A stretch of 64,000 bases of DNA from Aeromonas salmonicida subsp. salmonicida (GCF_001643305.1 NZ_LSGW01000032.1:61804-125803), one strand, 5' to 3'. Shown: positions 32,552 through 44,561, counted from the stretch's first letter. The notes: a model not told the origin generated them from the letters alone. Program-made: numbers and translations.

Positions 32552-33121
32552 TCAATGCAAAGTCGGCGGTGCGATCGGGGTATCCGGGCGTTTGCCAAAC
32601 TCCTCGAAGGTCATCATGACCCCCAGGCGCACATTCTCGTAGAGCACCAGGAAGGAGGCTTCGTTTTCATCATCTTCCTGATCGAACTCGGCAGAAACCT
32701 GGGTGATGCTGGCGATGTCCTGGATCATCTCCTGCAACTCTTCAGACGCTTTGGACAGCTCCTGCTGCGCCACACCAAAACCGGCCAGGAATGCCTGGGA
32801 CCAGTCCACCAGCGAATCGATGCGCTCGTCGAGCGGCGCCTCGTCGCTTGGCAGCAGCAGCTCGACACCCTTCTGGGCCATCAGGCTCTCGACTATCTCG
32901 TGATAGAGATCTGTCATCACCTGGCGCACCGGGGCCGGCAGGCCGAAACCGTCGTTGACCAGATCGTTGAAAGGCGGCAACCAGCTCTTGTCATCCAGTG
33001 CCACGCCACCGCAGACGAGACCGCAGATCACGCCATGGGCCTCCACCGCCGTTGCCATCAGCTCATGCTGTTCCATCAGGTCGGCCACGGCCGTGTATTT
33101 CAGGGGGTTCGTTTTGCTCAT
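32552..33121 (-). CDS. ygfB: UPF0149 family protein YgfB
   Basis: 189 residues from MSKTNPLKYT. All-helical UPF0149 protein with the family stretches GVICGLVCGG, LVDWSQAFLAGFGV and the acidic tail AEFDQEDDENEASF. Molecular role not settled. Divergent from zapA, as in enterobacteria. Confidence 0.92.
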   Translation of the reverse strand: MSKTNPLKYTAVADLMEQHELMATAVEAHGVICGLVCGGVALDDKSWLPPFNDLVNDGFGLPAPVRQVMTDLYHEIVESLMAQKGVELLLPSDEAPLDERIDSLVDWSQAFLAGFGVAQQELSKASEELQEMIQDIASITQVSAEFDQEDDENEASFLVLYENVRLGVMMTFEEFGKRPDTPIAPPTLH

Positions 33122-33294
33122 CGAGGATCCGCTCAAAGTTCAGGCAAATATGCAGAATTAATGGTCAGGATCCTAGCATTCTCCCCCTTCCAGAGCCAGC
33201 AAGGCCTTGAAACTTCTGCATCTGCGCTATATAGTCCCGCCCAGTTGTCCACGTGGATAAAGGCGGAAATCAGCACCGCCGTATTGAGGAAGGC

Positions 33295-33627
33295 ATGAGC
33301 ACAGAGGCCGTAGAAATCGTCATTTTGGGACGTCCCTACAAGGTATCCTGTCCCTTGGGACAGCAGGACGCCCTGCGCCAGGCCGCCGACCAGCTGACTG
33401 ACAAACTCATAGAGCTGCGTCAGCGCTCCAAGGTCTCCAGCAACGAACAGCTGGCGGTGATGGCAGCACTCAATTTTTGCCATGAGCTCTGCCTTGAAAA
33501 AGAGAAGAATCACCAATACTCTGAGACCATGGACAAGCGGATCAAGATGCTGCAACGCACCATAGAAGCAGCGCTGATCGAACACGGACAGTATGGCGAA
33601 TCCAGCGAACAGGGCCAGCAGCCCTAA
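33295..33627 (+). CDS. zapA: Cell division protein ZapA
   Basis: 110 residues (E. coli 109) from MSTEAVEIVILGRPYKV, with GAGGAAG upstream. Binds and bundles FtsZ at the division ring. N-terminal globular part, then a long helix (from about residue 45) for coiled-coil tetramerisation. The 6S RNA gene follows 17 bp downstream. Confidence 0.94.
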   Translation: MSTEAVEIVILGRPYKVSCPLGQQDALRQAADQLTDKLIELRQRSKVSSNEQLAVMAALNFCHELCLEKEKNHQYSETMDKRIKMLQRTIEAALIEHGQYGESSEQGQQP

Positions 33628-33644
33628 TCGCGCAATGTTTTAAA

Positions 33645-33825
33645 ATTCCCTGGGATGTGCGTCAGCCGGTTCAAGTCCCCGAGCCGATAATCATACCCAA
33701 CAGGGGATCGGCCTTCTGGCTATTGCGCATGCTCGGCACGACCGAGAAGCCTGCGGTCAGATTCGATTCCCGCCTTGAACCTACGGTTCAAGGGCCCAAA
33801 CCGGCAACGGCATCTCCGGGGTACC
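33645..33825 (+). ncRNA. ssrS: 6S RNA
   Basis: About 181 nt, directly after zapA as in E. coli. Recognisable conserved parts are AAGTCCCCGAGCCGATA near the 5' side, the central GCATGCTCGGCACGACCGAG, CCTTGAACCTACGGTTCAAG, and the closing GGCATCTCCGGGGTACC, which pairs with the 5' end. 6S RNA mimics an open promoter and binds sigma-70 RNA polymerase in stationary phase. Ends are assigned by alignment from memory with the E. coli RNA and may be off by a few bases. Confidence 0.92.
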
Positions 33826-33831
33826 AACAGC

Positions 33832-33863
33832 AAAAAGCCCGTCATCACGATGACGGGCTTTTT
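33832..33863. terminator. Terminator after 6S RNA
   Basis: 15-bp stem AAAAAGCCCGTCATC / GATGACGGGCTTTTT with a 2-nt loop. Works in both directions, also ending the leftward molybdoenzyme gene. Confidence 0.85.
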
Positions 33864-33906
33864 CTTTGCTTGAAGATCACTCAGTAACCGGCACGGCAGT
33901 GCTATC

Positions 33907-36184
<2,278 letters not shown>

Positions 36185-36198
<14 letters not shown>

Positions 36199-37021
36199 GG
36201 CACTCTCCGATGGGATCCGCCGGGCGATAGCTGGAGTAGCTGACCGGGGCATCAAACTTGGGAATATGGACGACATTGAGGTTGTATTTGAGGGCCAGCC
36301 TGACCGCCAGCTGGCTGGGGGACGCCAGACAAACGAGGTGGCGAGCGCCGAACAGCGCTGCTTTTTGCACCAGCTCGCTGCCGCAGCGACTGGTCACCAC
36401 TAGGGTGTCGCAGGCCTGTGGTTGGCGCAACAGGAGACCGATCAGCTTGTCGAGGGCATTGTGGCGCCCTATATCTTCTCGGCAGTGGAGGATCAGCCCA
36501 TGCTCATCCAGCGCCAGCGCCGCATGGAGGGCGCCAGAGTGTTGCCCCTTGAGCTGCCAGCGGGCGATCTGCGGGCGCAGTTCGGCCAGCAAGGCGACAT
36601 CAAGGGGTGGGGTGAGCGGCAGAGCTGGCAAGGGGGGAAACGCCTGCTCGACCGCCTCCACCCCGCAGATGCCGCAGCCGGTGGCGCCGGTCAGCCTGCG
36701 CCGACGCTGCTGTAGCTGCGCCAGACAACGATTGGCGATGGTAACATCCAGCACAAAGCCATGTTCAGCAGGGGATACCCGGATATCGTGCACATCGTGG
36801 TTGTGCCGGATGATCGACTCGCAGAACAGAAATCCTATGGCAAAATCGTCGAGATCGTCCGGTGTCGCCATCATCACCGCATGGTTGATGCCATTGATAT
36901 TGATGGATACCGCCACCTCTTCCACCAGATGATCCAGCGAAGGCAAGGCATGGTGGATGGCAGGTTGAACCATGGGGTTGGCTGCAGGCATGAAAGGTTG
37001 GCCTAAAAATGCAAACTGCAT
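36185..37021 (-). CDS. fdhD: Formate dehydrogenase accessory sulfurtransferase FdhD
   Basis: 278 residues at most; internal starts at residues 11 and 17 are possible. Passes sulfur from IscS to the molybdenum cofactor of formate-dehydrogenase-type enzymes. The sulfur-carrying CxxC is C116-G-I-C119 (TGCGICG), followed by HSGALHAA and REDIGRHNALDKLIG. Its 3' end overlaps the start of the adjacent molybdoenzyme gene, which points to a shared operon and a dedicated client. Confidence 0.95.
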
Positions 37022-37064
37022 TCAAGTTTAGAGAGGCCGCACCGGCAAAACCAATGAATTAAAT

Positions 37065-37078
37065 CTATCTCCCGATAG
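37065..37078. promoter_or_regulatory. Palindrome between fdhD and lysR gene
   Basis: CTATC-N4-GATAG is a perfect inverted repeat in the 132-bp divergent region, 44 bp from the fdhD start and 76 bp from the regulator start. The placement suits a LysR-type operator shared by both directions, though it is not a classical T-N11-A box. Confidence 0.45.
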
Positions 37079-37153
37079 AATCACTCTATTGACGATGAAT
37101 TTTCAATTGATTAATTTTAAGTATCACCCCGCCAGACGCCTCGCAACACCGCC

Positions 37154-38062
37154 ATGAACATCAAGCAACTGCACTATTTCCACGAACTGGCCAGGCATCG
37201 GCATTTTGCCAAGGCCGCCAAAGCCTGCCACATCACCCAGCCGACCCTGTCGGCCAGCATCACGGCACTGGAAAAAAACCTGGGCACGGATCTGGTGGTA
37301 CGCACCAGCCAGTTCGTCGCCCTCACCGAGGCGGGCGAGCTGGTGCGCCAGTACGCCGAGCGGATGCTGCTGGAGCAGGAGGCGCTCAAGCAGGAGCTGG
37401 CGCTATTTCACGGCGAACTGTCGGGCACCTTGCGCATCGGCATAGTGCCCCAATCCAATGTCGACATCATGCCGCTCATTGCCAGGTGCAAGCAGCGCTA
37501 CCCAGATATCGTCATTCGCCTGTTGGTGCTGAGCAACGAAGCCCTGCTGTCACAGCTGGCGCTGCACCAATGCGACATAGGTTTGGGGTTTGACGAGCCC
37601 CCTGGTGAACCTGGCAGGCACGCCTTCAACCTTTACCCTCAAGGTCACAACCGGATGGCGGTGCTGATGAACCGCGGCGCGGTGGAACCCCTCCCCTCCT
37701 CTGCGCCCATGACCCTGGCCAGTCTGCAAACCCGGCCACTGGTGCTGCCAAGCCGCTCCATGCAGTTTCGCCGATACCTGGATCTCGCCGCCGAGCGCGC
37801 ACGGATAAATCTGAATGTGGTGCTGGAGACAGACTCCCTGTTCCATCTGGTGAGTGCGGTGCGCCACCAGCTGGGCTGGGCCATCGTCAGCGCTGGCCTC
37901 GCCCACTCCGCCAGCAAGCTCTCTGATCTGGTCTGTCACCCCCTAGAACCGATCGAAGCCGGCAGCACCGTCTTCCTCACTCGCCAGCACAGCATCACTC
38001 CCGCCATAAGGGCCTTTCTGGATCTGGTGGCAGAAGACGCCACCATAGGCCGGGGGCAATAA
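37154..38062 (+). CDS. LysR-family transcriptional regulator
   Basis: 302 residues. N-terminal winged helix MNIKQLHYFHELARHRHFAKAAKACHITQPTLSASITALE, then a type 2 periplasmic-binding-like effector domain from about residue 90 (GTLRIGIVPQSNVDIMPLI). Divergent from fdhD and the molybdoenzyme, so these are its likeliest targets, by analogy with other divergent LysR pairs. Effector unknown. Confidence 0.9.
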   Translation: MNIKQLHYFHELARHRHFAKAAKACHITQPTLSASITALEKNLGTDLVVRTSQFVALTEAGELVRQYAERMLLEQEALKQELALFHGELSGTLRIGIVPQSNVDIMPLIARCKQRYPDIVIRLLVLSNEALLSQLALHQCDIGLGFDEPPGEPGRHAFNLYPQGHNRMAVLMNRGAVEPLPSSAPMTLASLQTRPLVLPSRSMQFRRYLDLAAERARINLNVVLETDSLFHLVSAVRHQLGWAIVSAGLAHSASKLSDLVCHPLEPIEAGSTVFLTRQHSITPAIRAFLDLVAEDATIGRGQ

Positions 38063-38095
38063 CGAAGAAGCCCGCCAATGGCGGGCTTCTTCGTT
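38061..38095. terminator. Bidirectional terminator between lysR gene and emrD
   Basis: 16-bp stem AACGAAGAAGCCCGCC / GGCGGGCTTCTTCGTT with a 3-nt loop, overlapping the end of the lysR gene stop. The emrD stop lies 21 bp beyond. Confidence 0.8.
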
Positions 38096-38116
38096 ATGCA
38101 AGGAGCACAGACAGGA

Positions 38117-39316
38117 TCAGGTCGCCATCTGCTCGTGGGGCGATCCATGATGGCGCAGCCAGGCAAAGCTCAGGGCTACCAGCAGGACCATGATCGTCAT
38201 GATGGCCCCCAGGGTCACCTGGCCCTCCATCGGGAAGCAAGCCGCCAGCAGGGTGACTATCCCCGCCCCCAGGTTCTGCATCCCGCCAAGAATGGCGCCA
38301 GCCGTCCCTGCCTGACCCGGGAAGGGTTCGATGGCGCAGGAAGTCGCGGTCGGATAGAGGATGCCGCTACCGATGAAGTAAACAGCGGCGCCCCCCACCA
38401 AAGAGGCGGCACTCACCACCCCGAACAGGCCTGGCAGCAGTATGATGAGCGACCCCAGCGCCAGGAAGGCGATGCCAAGGCGCATCAGTTTGCCCTGGCT
38501 CAGGCGAAAACTGAGCTTGGCAGAGAGCCAGGCACCAAACAGATAACCGGGCAGCGGCAGCACGAACAATACGCTGACAGTGCGGGCGCTCAGTTTGAGC
38601 ACATCGCCGAGCAGCACGCCTGCCGCCGCTTCAAACACGGCAAGTCCTGCAAAGGTCGCCATCAGGCAGAGCAGATTGCCCTGGAAGCGTGGATTGCCCA
38701 GCACATGGCGGTAGGCGGCGCCGACCCGCAGCCGCTCTTGACGCGCCGCCACCGGCAGGGTTTCACCAAACCAGGCCAGCAGGGCCAGGGTAGTCACGGC
38801 ACCAAAACCAAACAGGAACCAGTAGCCGGCACGCCAGTTGAACAGCTCGGTCAACCAGCCGCCCAGCACAGGGGCCAGCAGCGGGGAGAAGATCACCCCC
38901 ATGCTCACCAGACTGTTGGCCCGGTTGAGCTCGGCGCCGCTGTAGCGGTCGCGCATCACGGTCCGGCTCATGGCACCACCAGCACCGGTACCCATCCCCT
39001 GGATCAGGCTGCCCACCAGCAGCGCGGTGAAGCTCGGGATCAGCTGAATGGTCAGTGTCCCCACCAGAAACACCATCATGCCGATAAGCAGCACGGGGCG
39101 ACGGCCGATGCGATCCGACAGCGGACCATAGACAAACTGGGAGAGCCCGTACGGGATCAGGTAACAGGCCATCACCGCCTGCAACTGGCCGGAGGCCACG
39201 TTGAAGTCCCCCGCCATCATGGGAATGGAGGGCACATACAGGGTCTGGGTCATCTGGCCCACAGCGACCATGAGAATGGTCAGAAAAAACAGAGGGTAAA
39301 AACTGTGCCGATACAT
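38117..39316 (-). CDS. emrD: Multidrug efflux MFS transporter EmrD
   Basis: 399-residue, 12-TM drug:proton antiporter. Closest pattern is E. coli EmrD: VAVGQMTQTLYVPSIPMMA, YGPLSDRIGRRPVLLIG, QGMGTGAGGAMSRT, ANSLVSMGVIFSPLLAP and EPFPGQAGTAGAILGG. The gene stands alone between terminators. A CRP-like site (39470-39485) lies about 155 bp upstream. Confidence 0.9.
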   Translation of the reverse strand: MYRHSFYPLFFLTILMVAVGQMTQTLYVPSIPMMAGDFNVASGQLQAVMACYLIPYGLSQFVYGPLSDRIGRRPVLLIGMMVFLVGTLTIQLIPSFTALLVGSLIQGMGTGAGGAMSRTVMRDRYSGAELNRANSLVSMGVIFSPLLAPVLGGWLTELFNWRAGYWFLFGFGAVTTLALLAWFGETLPVAARQERLRVGAAYRHVLGNPRFQGNLLCLMATFAGLAVFEAAAGVLLGDVLKLSARTVSVLFVLPLPGYLFGAWLSAKLSFRLSQGKLMRLGIAFLALGSLIILLPGLFGVVSAASLVGGAAVYFIGSGILYPTATSCAIEPFPGQAGTAGAILGGMQNLGAGIVTLLAACFPMEGQVTLGAIMTIMVLLVALSFAWLRHHGSPHEQMAT

Positions 39317-39469
39317 ATCTCAGTCCCGCGAATCATCAAAAGCTGCCGCACCCCTGGCAGATAATCTGCAGAGGGGATCCAAAAAACAGAGTCAATCAAA
39401 GGTGAAAATACAAGGCGGAGAACCCGCACCGGCCGGGAGCAGGACACTCCCTTGGCTTGGGGTGATCTT

Positions 39470-39485
39470 AGTGATTCAGATCACG
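39470..39485. promoter_or_regulatory. CRP-like site upstream of emrD
   Basis: GTGATTCAGATCAC contains the GTGA-N6-TCAC core of a CRP site. It lies in the 290-bp gap between the emrD start and the stop of the ABC ATPase. No other feature is visible in that gap. Confidence 0.4.
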
Positions 39486-39606
39486 AAAAACGAACGAATC
39501 TTTATAATCAGCTTTCCCTAGTTTTTCTAATGTGACGGGATTATTCACCCCGTCTGCGAAACAAATCAAGGGGTTATCATCGACAAGATGCTTTCAGACC
39601 TCATCA

Positions 39607-41040
39607 TCATACTGTCCGCCGCACGCGGGCAACATCCAGCCCCTCATCTTGGGTGCCTGCTGTCATCCCCAGCCGCAGGCAGCGTTCCCCCACCTTGTCG
39701 GCCAGGGCTTCGTCATGGGTCACCAGCAGCAGGGCACAGCCGATCTCTCCCAGCTCCTCCAACAGGCAGGTCATGGTCTGCTGCTGACTGAGGGGATCGA
39801 GCCGGGAGGTGGGCTCATCGGCAAACAGTAGAACGGGGCGCAGCAACAGGGCCCTAATCAGCGACAACCGCTGCAACTCGCCCCCAGATACCTGACCCGG
39901 CAGACGCCTCAGCAAGCTCTCATCGAGCCCAAGCCTCGCCAGATAATCGATGAGACGCTGACGGGGCAACCGATGGCGGCGCAGCAGATCGTCAAACAGG
40001 GTCCCGAGGCGCACCCGACTGGCAAACGCCTGCACAGGATCCTGATAGAGTTTCTGCCAGCGATGGTGAGCGACCCCTTCCCGGCGCACCACATGCCCCT
40101 GCAAGGGACGCTGCAGACCGAGCAGCACATTACCGAGGGTGCTCTTGCCCGCACCGCTCGGCGCCATGATGGCAAGCCGCTCCCCTTGCGCCAATTGCAC
40201 ATCGAGCCCCTGGAACAGGGTCTGTTCGCCATACCCCATGGTCAGCCCCTCCCCCCTGAGCAACCAGTCGCCTGTGGCCGGTGCACTTTTCTTGGGCCAG
40301 GCCGCCGGCTCTGCCGCCAGCAGCGCCCGGGTGTAGGTGTGGGCCGGGTGATGCAACACCCGCTCGGCGGGCCCTTGCTCCACTATCTCGCCCCCCTTGA
40401 CCACCAACACCCAGCCACCCAGCGCACGGGCCAGAGTCAGGTCGTGGGTGATGGTCAACAACTGACGAGCCTGCGCCAGATAGCCCAGCAGCAGCCCTTG
40501 CAGCCTGGCGCGGGCCAGACTGTCTAGCCCCTTGGTAGGCTCGTCGGCGATGAGCAGTCGGGCCTGCCCCAGGGTGGCGGCCGCAAAGGCGGCGCGCTGG
40601 GCCATGCCGCCGGAAAGCTGGTGCGCGAAATGAGGCTCACGCCCTGCAAGCCCCTGGTGTTCGAGGGAGGCTCTCGCCCGCGAGCGGGCCTGTTGACCTC
40701 CCGCAAGCCAGCCCTCCTCCACTTGGTGCAGCAGCCCCATGGTAGGGTCGAGTGCCATCACAGGCTCTTGCGGCAACATCGCCAGCTCCCGCCCCCACAA
40801 GGCACGCAGTCGATGGGGCTCGGCCAGATCGTAGTGATGACCGGCCACCTCAAGCTGGCCTTGCCCAAGTAGCGATGCAGGCAGAGTGCCCATCAGGGCA
40901 TGGGCCAGCAGGGATTTGCCCGAGCCACTCTCCCCCACCAGGGTCAGGGCACTGCCGGGAGTCAGGGTCAAGTCCAGCGCTTGCAGCAGGGTCTGCTTGC
41001 CATCGCCAACCTGCACGCCCTTGATGTGAATAGCAGTCAT
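39607..41040 (-). CDS. ABC importer, fused double ATPase (nickel/peptide type)
   Basis: 477 residues containing two ABC domains in one chain, as a DppD-DppF or NikD-NikE pair would be. Domain 1: Walker A GESGSGKS, signature LSGGMAQR, Walker B LLIADEP. Domain 2: Walker A APSGAGKS, signature VSGGELQR, Walker B LLFADEP. The start MTAIHIKGVQV overlaps the upstream permease stop (ATGA). A 278-residue upstream extension of the reading frame is antisense-like frame over the permease and was rejected. Confidence 0.9.
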   Translation of the reverse strand: MTAIHIKGVQVGDGKQTLLQALDLTLTPGSALTLVGESGSGKSLLAHALMGTLPASLLGQGQLEVAGHHYDLAEPHRLRALWGRELAMLPQEPVMALDPTMGLLHQVEEGWLAGGQQARSRARASLEHQGLAGREPHFAHQLSGGMAQRAAFAAATLGQARLLIADEPTKGLDSLARARLQGLLLGYLAQARQLLTITHDLTLARALGGWVLVVKGGEIVEQGPAERVLHHPAHTYTRALLAAEPAAWPKKSAPATGDWLLRGEGLTMGYGEQTLFQGLDVQLAQGERLAIMAPSGAGKSTLGNVLLGLQRPLQGHVVRREGVAHHRWQKLYQDPVQAFASRVRLGTLFDDLLRRHRLPRQRLIDYLARLGLDESLLRRLPGQVSGGELQRLSLIRALLLRPVLLFADEPTSRLDPLSQQQTMTCLLEELGEIGCALLLVTHDEALADKVGERCLRLGMTAGTQDEGLDVARVRRTV

Positions 41041-41843
41041 GACCTGGCTCCTTGTGAAGAACGGGGATGGGGCTCTGCCTTCTGGTTGAGCAGCACCAGT
41101 GCCAGCAGCATCAAGCCCATCACCATGATGGGGGCCAGCAGCAAACGGGGTGCCTCCTGATAGTGCGGCAACGCCTCCGTCATCATCAGCCCCAGCTCGG
41201 GGGTGGGAGGCTGAATGCCCACCCCGACAAAGCCCAGGGTGGAGAGGGTCAGAATGGCCCCCGCCAGACCGAACGCCATCATGGTCAGCAACTGGGGTGC
41301 CAGCTCGTGCCAGAGGTGGCGGCGCACTATGTAGCCGTTGCCAAAACCGAGCAGACGGGACGCCTCCACCTGGGGTGACGCGAGCAAGGTGCGACTGCGG
41401 GCCCGCACCACCCGGTAGTATTCCACCCACTGCGCCATGGCCAGACCGAGATAGAGGATGGCAAAGCCGCCCTGAGCCATGGCGGAGAACAACAGCACCA
41501 GCAGCAGACTGGGCAGGGCCAGCACACCGTCGGCCAGGCTGCGCAGCAGCCCATCTGCCCAGCCACCGCGCCAGGCTGAGAGCCAACCCAGCAGAGAACC
41601 GAGCAGGGCGGCCGTCATGACGCACAGGATCCCCAGCAGCAGCGACAAGCGGGTAGCAGCGGCCAGCCGCGCCATCAGGCTGCGCCCCAGCTGATCCCGC
41701 CCGAGGGGCTCCTGCCAGGAAGGGTCGGCCAGAAAGTTGACCAGATCCTGGGCGGCAGGATCGGGCCAGATGAGCGGTGCCAGCAAGGCAAACAGCACCA
41801 CCAGCAGGAGCAGGCTCGCGCCGGCTTTCAATGAGAGAGACAT
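41037..41843 (-). CDS. ABC importer permease, DppC/NikC type
   Basis: 268 residues from MSLSLKAGASLLLLVVLFALLAPLIW, with the family motif LGRDQLGRSLMARL after TM1 and a BPD_transp_1 domain with EAA-like loop (VRARSRTLLASPQVEASRLLG). Inner-membrane half of a nickel, peptide or metallophore importer. The stop overlaps the ATPase start by 4 bp. Confidence 0.88.
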   Translation of the reverse strand: MSLSLKAGASLLLLVVLFALLAPLIWPDPAAQDLVNFLADPSWQEPLGRDQLGRSLMARLAAATRLSLLLGILCVMTAALLGSLLGWLSAWRGGWADGLLRSLADGVLALPSLLLVLLFSAMAQGGFAILYLGLAMAQWVEYYRVVRARSRTLLASPQVEASRLLGFGNGYIVRRHLWHELAPQLLTMMAFGLAGAILTLSTLGFVGVGIQPPTPELGLMMTEALPHYQEAPRLLLAPIMVMGLMLLALVLLNQKAEPHPRSSQGARS

Positions 41844-41845
41844 GA

Positions 41846-42808
41846 TCAAGACTCCTTGGGACCGCGAGGATCAATGGCGAGGCAGAGCAGATCGGTCAGG
41901 GTGTTGAGCAGCACAAACAGCGCAGCCAGCACCAGCACTGTGCCCTGCACTATGGGCACGTCGCGCCAGAAAATGGCATGCACCAGCGCATGGCCGATGC
42001 CGGGCCAGGCAAACAGACTCTCGACCACCACCACACCTTCAATCAGGAGCACCAGCTGTACGCTGGTGTAGGCAATGACGCTGACTCCGGTATTGCGCAA
42101 CCCGTGGCGCAGAAATACCCGTACTGGCGACAGCCCCTTGGTGAGGGCAAAGCGGTAATAATCGGACTGCACGACAGTGAGCACGCTTTCTCGCACGACC
42201 CGGGCCAGCACGCCGGACAGGCCGAGCCCCAGGGTAAGGGCGGGCAGCCAGAGGTTGTGCCCCTCCCCGTGCCCGGCGGCACTGAACCAGCCCAGCTCCA
42301 CCGAGAGCAGCACCATCAGCACCAGACCGAGCAGAAAGGGCGGCAGTGCCCGCATCAGTACGCTCCAGGCCAGAGTCAGCCGATCGCAGAGCCCCCCCGG
42401 ATGCAAGGCGCTCAGGCTGCCAAGGGGCAGCGCCAGCAACAAGGCCAGCACAAAGGCGGCCAGTGCCAGCGACAAAGTCGCCCCCAGATGATGACCAATC
42501 TCACCGACGACCGGAGCCCCGGTGACCAGCGAGCTGCCCAGATCCCCCTGGAGCAAGGCGGCCAGCCAGTCGCCGAAGCGGGACAGGGCCGACTCGGCCA
42601 GCCCCAGCTCATGGCGCACAGCGCTCGCCGCCTCTGCGGTGACATAGTCATAGCCGTAGCGACCGGCGGCGATGCGAAAGGCGATATCCCCGGGCAGGGA
42701 TTGCACCATCAGAAAACAGAGACCGGCCACCAGCAGCGCCACCATCAGTGCCTGTACCAGACGCTGACTCAGGACGCCCACGACAGCAGACAAGGGCAAG
42801 CCTGTCAT
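41846..42808 (-). CDS. ABC importer permease, DppB/NikB type
   Basis: 320 residues from MTGLPLSAVV. First TM near residue 20 followed by the family segment FLMVQSLPGDIAFRIA, then LGLSGVLARVVRESVL (EAA-type loop) and GLRNTGVSVIAYTSVQ. The ATG overlaps the stop of the binding-protein gene (ATGA), and the next permease follows within 5 bp, so all four genes form one operon. Confidence 0.88.
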   Translation of the reverse strand: MTGLPLSAVVGVLSQRLVQALMVALLVAGLCFLMVQSLPGDIAFRIAAGRYGYDYVTAEAASAVRHELGLAESALSRFGDWLAALLQGDLGSSLVTGAPVVGEIGHHLGATLSLALAAFVLALLLALPLGSLSALHPGGLCDRLTLAWSVLMRALPPFLLGLVLMVLLSVELGWFSAAGHGEGHNLWLPALTLGLGLSGVLARVVRESVLTVVQSDYYRFALTKGLSPVRVFLRHGLRNTGVSVIAYTSVQLVLLIEGVVVVESLFAWPGIGHALVHAIFWRDVPIVQGTVLVLAALFVLLNTLTDLLCLAIDPRGPKES

Positions 42809-44333
42809 TGCGCACCCCAAGTCAGCCTGGTCAGGTAATAACTGCGCTCTTGGGGATCCAGTTCAAAACCCTTGAGCTGGCGGCTGACGGCTGCACTCTG
42901 GCGATACCAGGCAATGGGCAGCAGCGGCAACTCCTGTTGCAAGGTAGCGGCGATGTCGCGCCTCAGCATGGCGGCCTCTTGCGTGGGCAAGGCTTCACGA
43001 CCAAGCCGCGCCAGTTGAGCTGTCAGTACAGGGGATTGCCAGTTCATTACACCCCAGTCGGCACCGGCAGGGGCCAGGTCCCCCAGCAGGGTCACCAGCG
43101 GATCCGGCACCAGCGCATAGTTGCGGGCATAAAGGCCGAGCTGGAGCGAGCCATCCTGATGACCTGCCGGGATCTCGCTCGAGTTGCCCACCGCCACCTT
43201 GAGCTCGACACCAACCTCTTTCCACTGTGCCTGCAACGCCGTCGCCAGCTGAGGCAACTCGGGGCGATCCGGGAAGGTACGCAGGGTCAGAGTGAAGCGA
43301 TCCTTCCCTTTGTATAGCACGCCATCTGCCCCCTTCTGCCAGCCTGCCGCGGCAAAGGCCGCTTGCGCCGCCTGCACGTCATAGGCAAGCGGTGTCAAGC
43401 CGGGCTGATGCCATTCCTTCAGACTGGGAGGAAAGAGCTGGGTCGCCGCCATCTCGGGATCCCGCAGCAGAGCTGCCGCCATGCCGCTGCGGTTGATGGC
43501 CAGACTGAGCGCACGCCGCACGGCCGGATCGCTCAGGCGCGGATCGGCCCCATTGAGTTTGAGCTGTATGGTGCGTGGCAAGGTCACAGAGGCAATGCTC
43601 ACCCTGGGCGCCTGCTGCAAGCGGCGTATGCTGACCGGATCCAGCCCCCATGCGATATCGGCCTGACCACTCTCTGCCATCAGGGTACGGCTCTCGGCGC
43701 GGCCGACCGTCAGGTAGCTGACCTGCTCGATGGCGGCCTGAGGGCCATCCCAGCGGTCAAAGCGCGCTGTTTCGATCCGCTGAGGCTGCTGCAAACGAGT
43801 AATGCGATAGGGGCCGGATCCAATCACCTGCGTCACCTCCCCCTTGTCGTCATAGGCCCCCTGGCCAGGATCTGGGTACTGGGATGGGCCAGCACAGCCG
43901 CCAGCGAGGCGAAGGGGTGGGAAAGGGTGACAAGCAGTGCCCCCTCTTTGGCCTCAATGGCGGTAATCGGTGCGCTGGTCAGTACCCCTGGTTTGCGCCA
44001 GGCCTGTTGCAACGCAAACGCAGCCTGCTCGGCATTCACCTTGCTGCCATCGTGAAAATGGGCGTGGGGGCGCAGCGTGAATCGCCACTGCAAGCCATCC
44101 TCTGAGCGGGACCAATCACTGGCCAGCCCCGGCTGCAAGCCTCCCTGACTGTCAACTTCGACCAGGGTCTCTGCTACCTGCAAACGGGTAAAAAAGACAC
44201 CGTTGCTGGCCGGGTCGATACTGTGGATTTCCCATGGCCCCACCATGGTCAGTGGCTTGCCATGTGCACCAGCACTCATGCCTGCCAGCAACGCCAGGGC
44301 ACACCATCCTGAATAGGCGTATTTTTTTGTCAT
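42805..44333 (-). pseudogene. ABC importer substrate-binding protein, frameshifted
   Basis: SBP family 5 (nickel/oligopeptide type), about 509 residues if repaired. The 5' part begins MTKKYAYSGWCALALLAGMSAGAHG (signal peptide; GGAG upstream) and runs to LAHPSTQILARG. The frame then leaves coding at a G5 tract (minus strand CCAGGGGGCC, about 43850-43854) and stops. The 3' part continues in another frame as AYDDKGEVTQVIGSGPYRI. One extra G restores a continuous family-like protein. It is either a null allele or an indel error. The downstream transporter genes look intact. Confidence 0.85.
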
Positions 44334-44376
44334 CGTCTCCATCCGAATAATCATTGCCATCAACCGAAAGGATGTA

Positions 44377-44389
44377 GTTATAACATAAC
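44377..44389. promoter_or_regulatory. Zur-like palindrome upstream of ABC operon
   Basis: GTTAT-AAC-ATAAC is a perfect inverted repeat about 45 bp before the binding-protein start. Its extended form TGTTATGTTATAACT agrees with the Zur core TGTTATAWTATAACA at about 13 of 15 positions. It suggests zinc-dependent repression of this importer. NikR-type spacing (GTATGA-N16-TCATAC) is not seen. Confidence 0.45.
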
Positions 44390-44561
44390 AATTAATCGTG
44401 CAGAATGACTTTCCACTCTTGATGAATCACTCGTTTGTGGGGAGTAAATAGTGGGGCCAGACGCCCCTTCTCAAAGGGCATGGATGATGTGGCGGGGTGA
44501 TGTAAAAACAAGGCGGAGAAGCGAGAAAAAGATGGCCCCGTCACGGGGCCATCTTGTCAGC

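Noticed and set aside
41041..41874. 278-residue N-terminal extension of the double ATPase
   Set aside because: It overlaps the permease gene in another frame and has Arg/Gly-rich shadow composition. The ATG at 41040 overlaps the permease stop in the usual ATGA manner.
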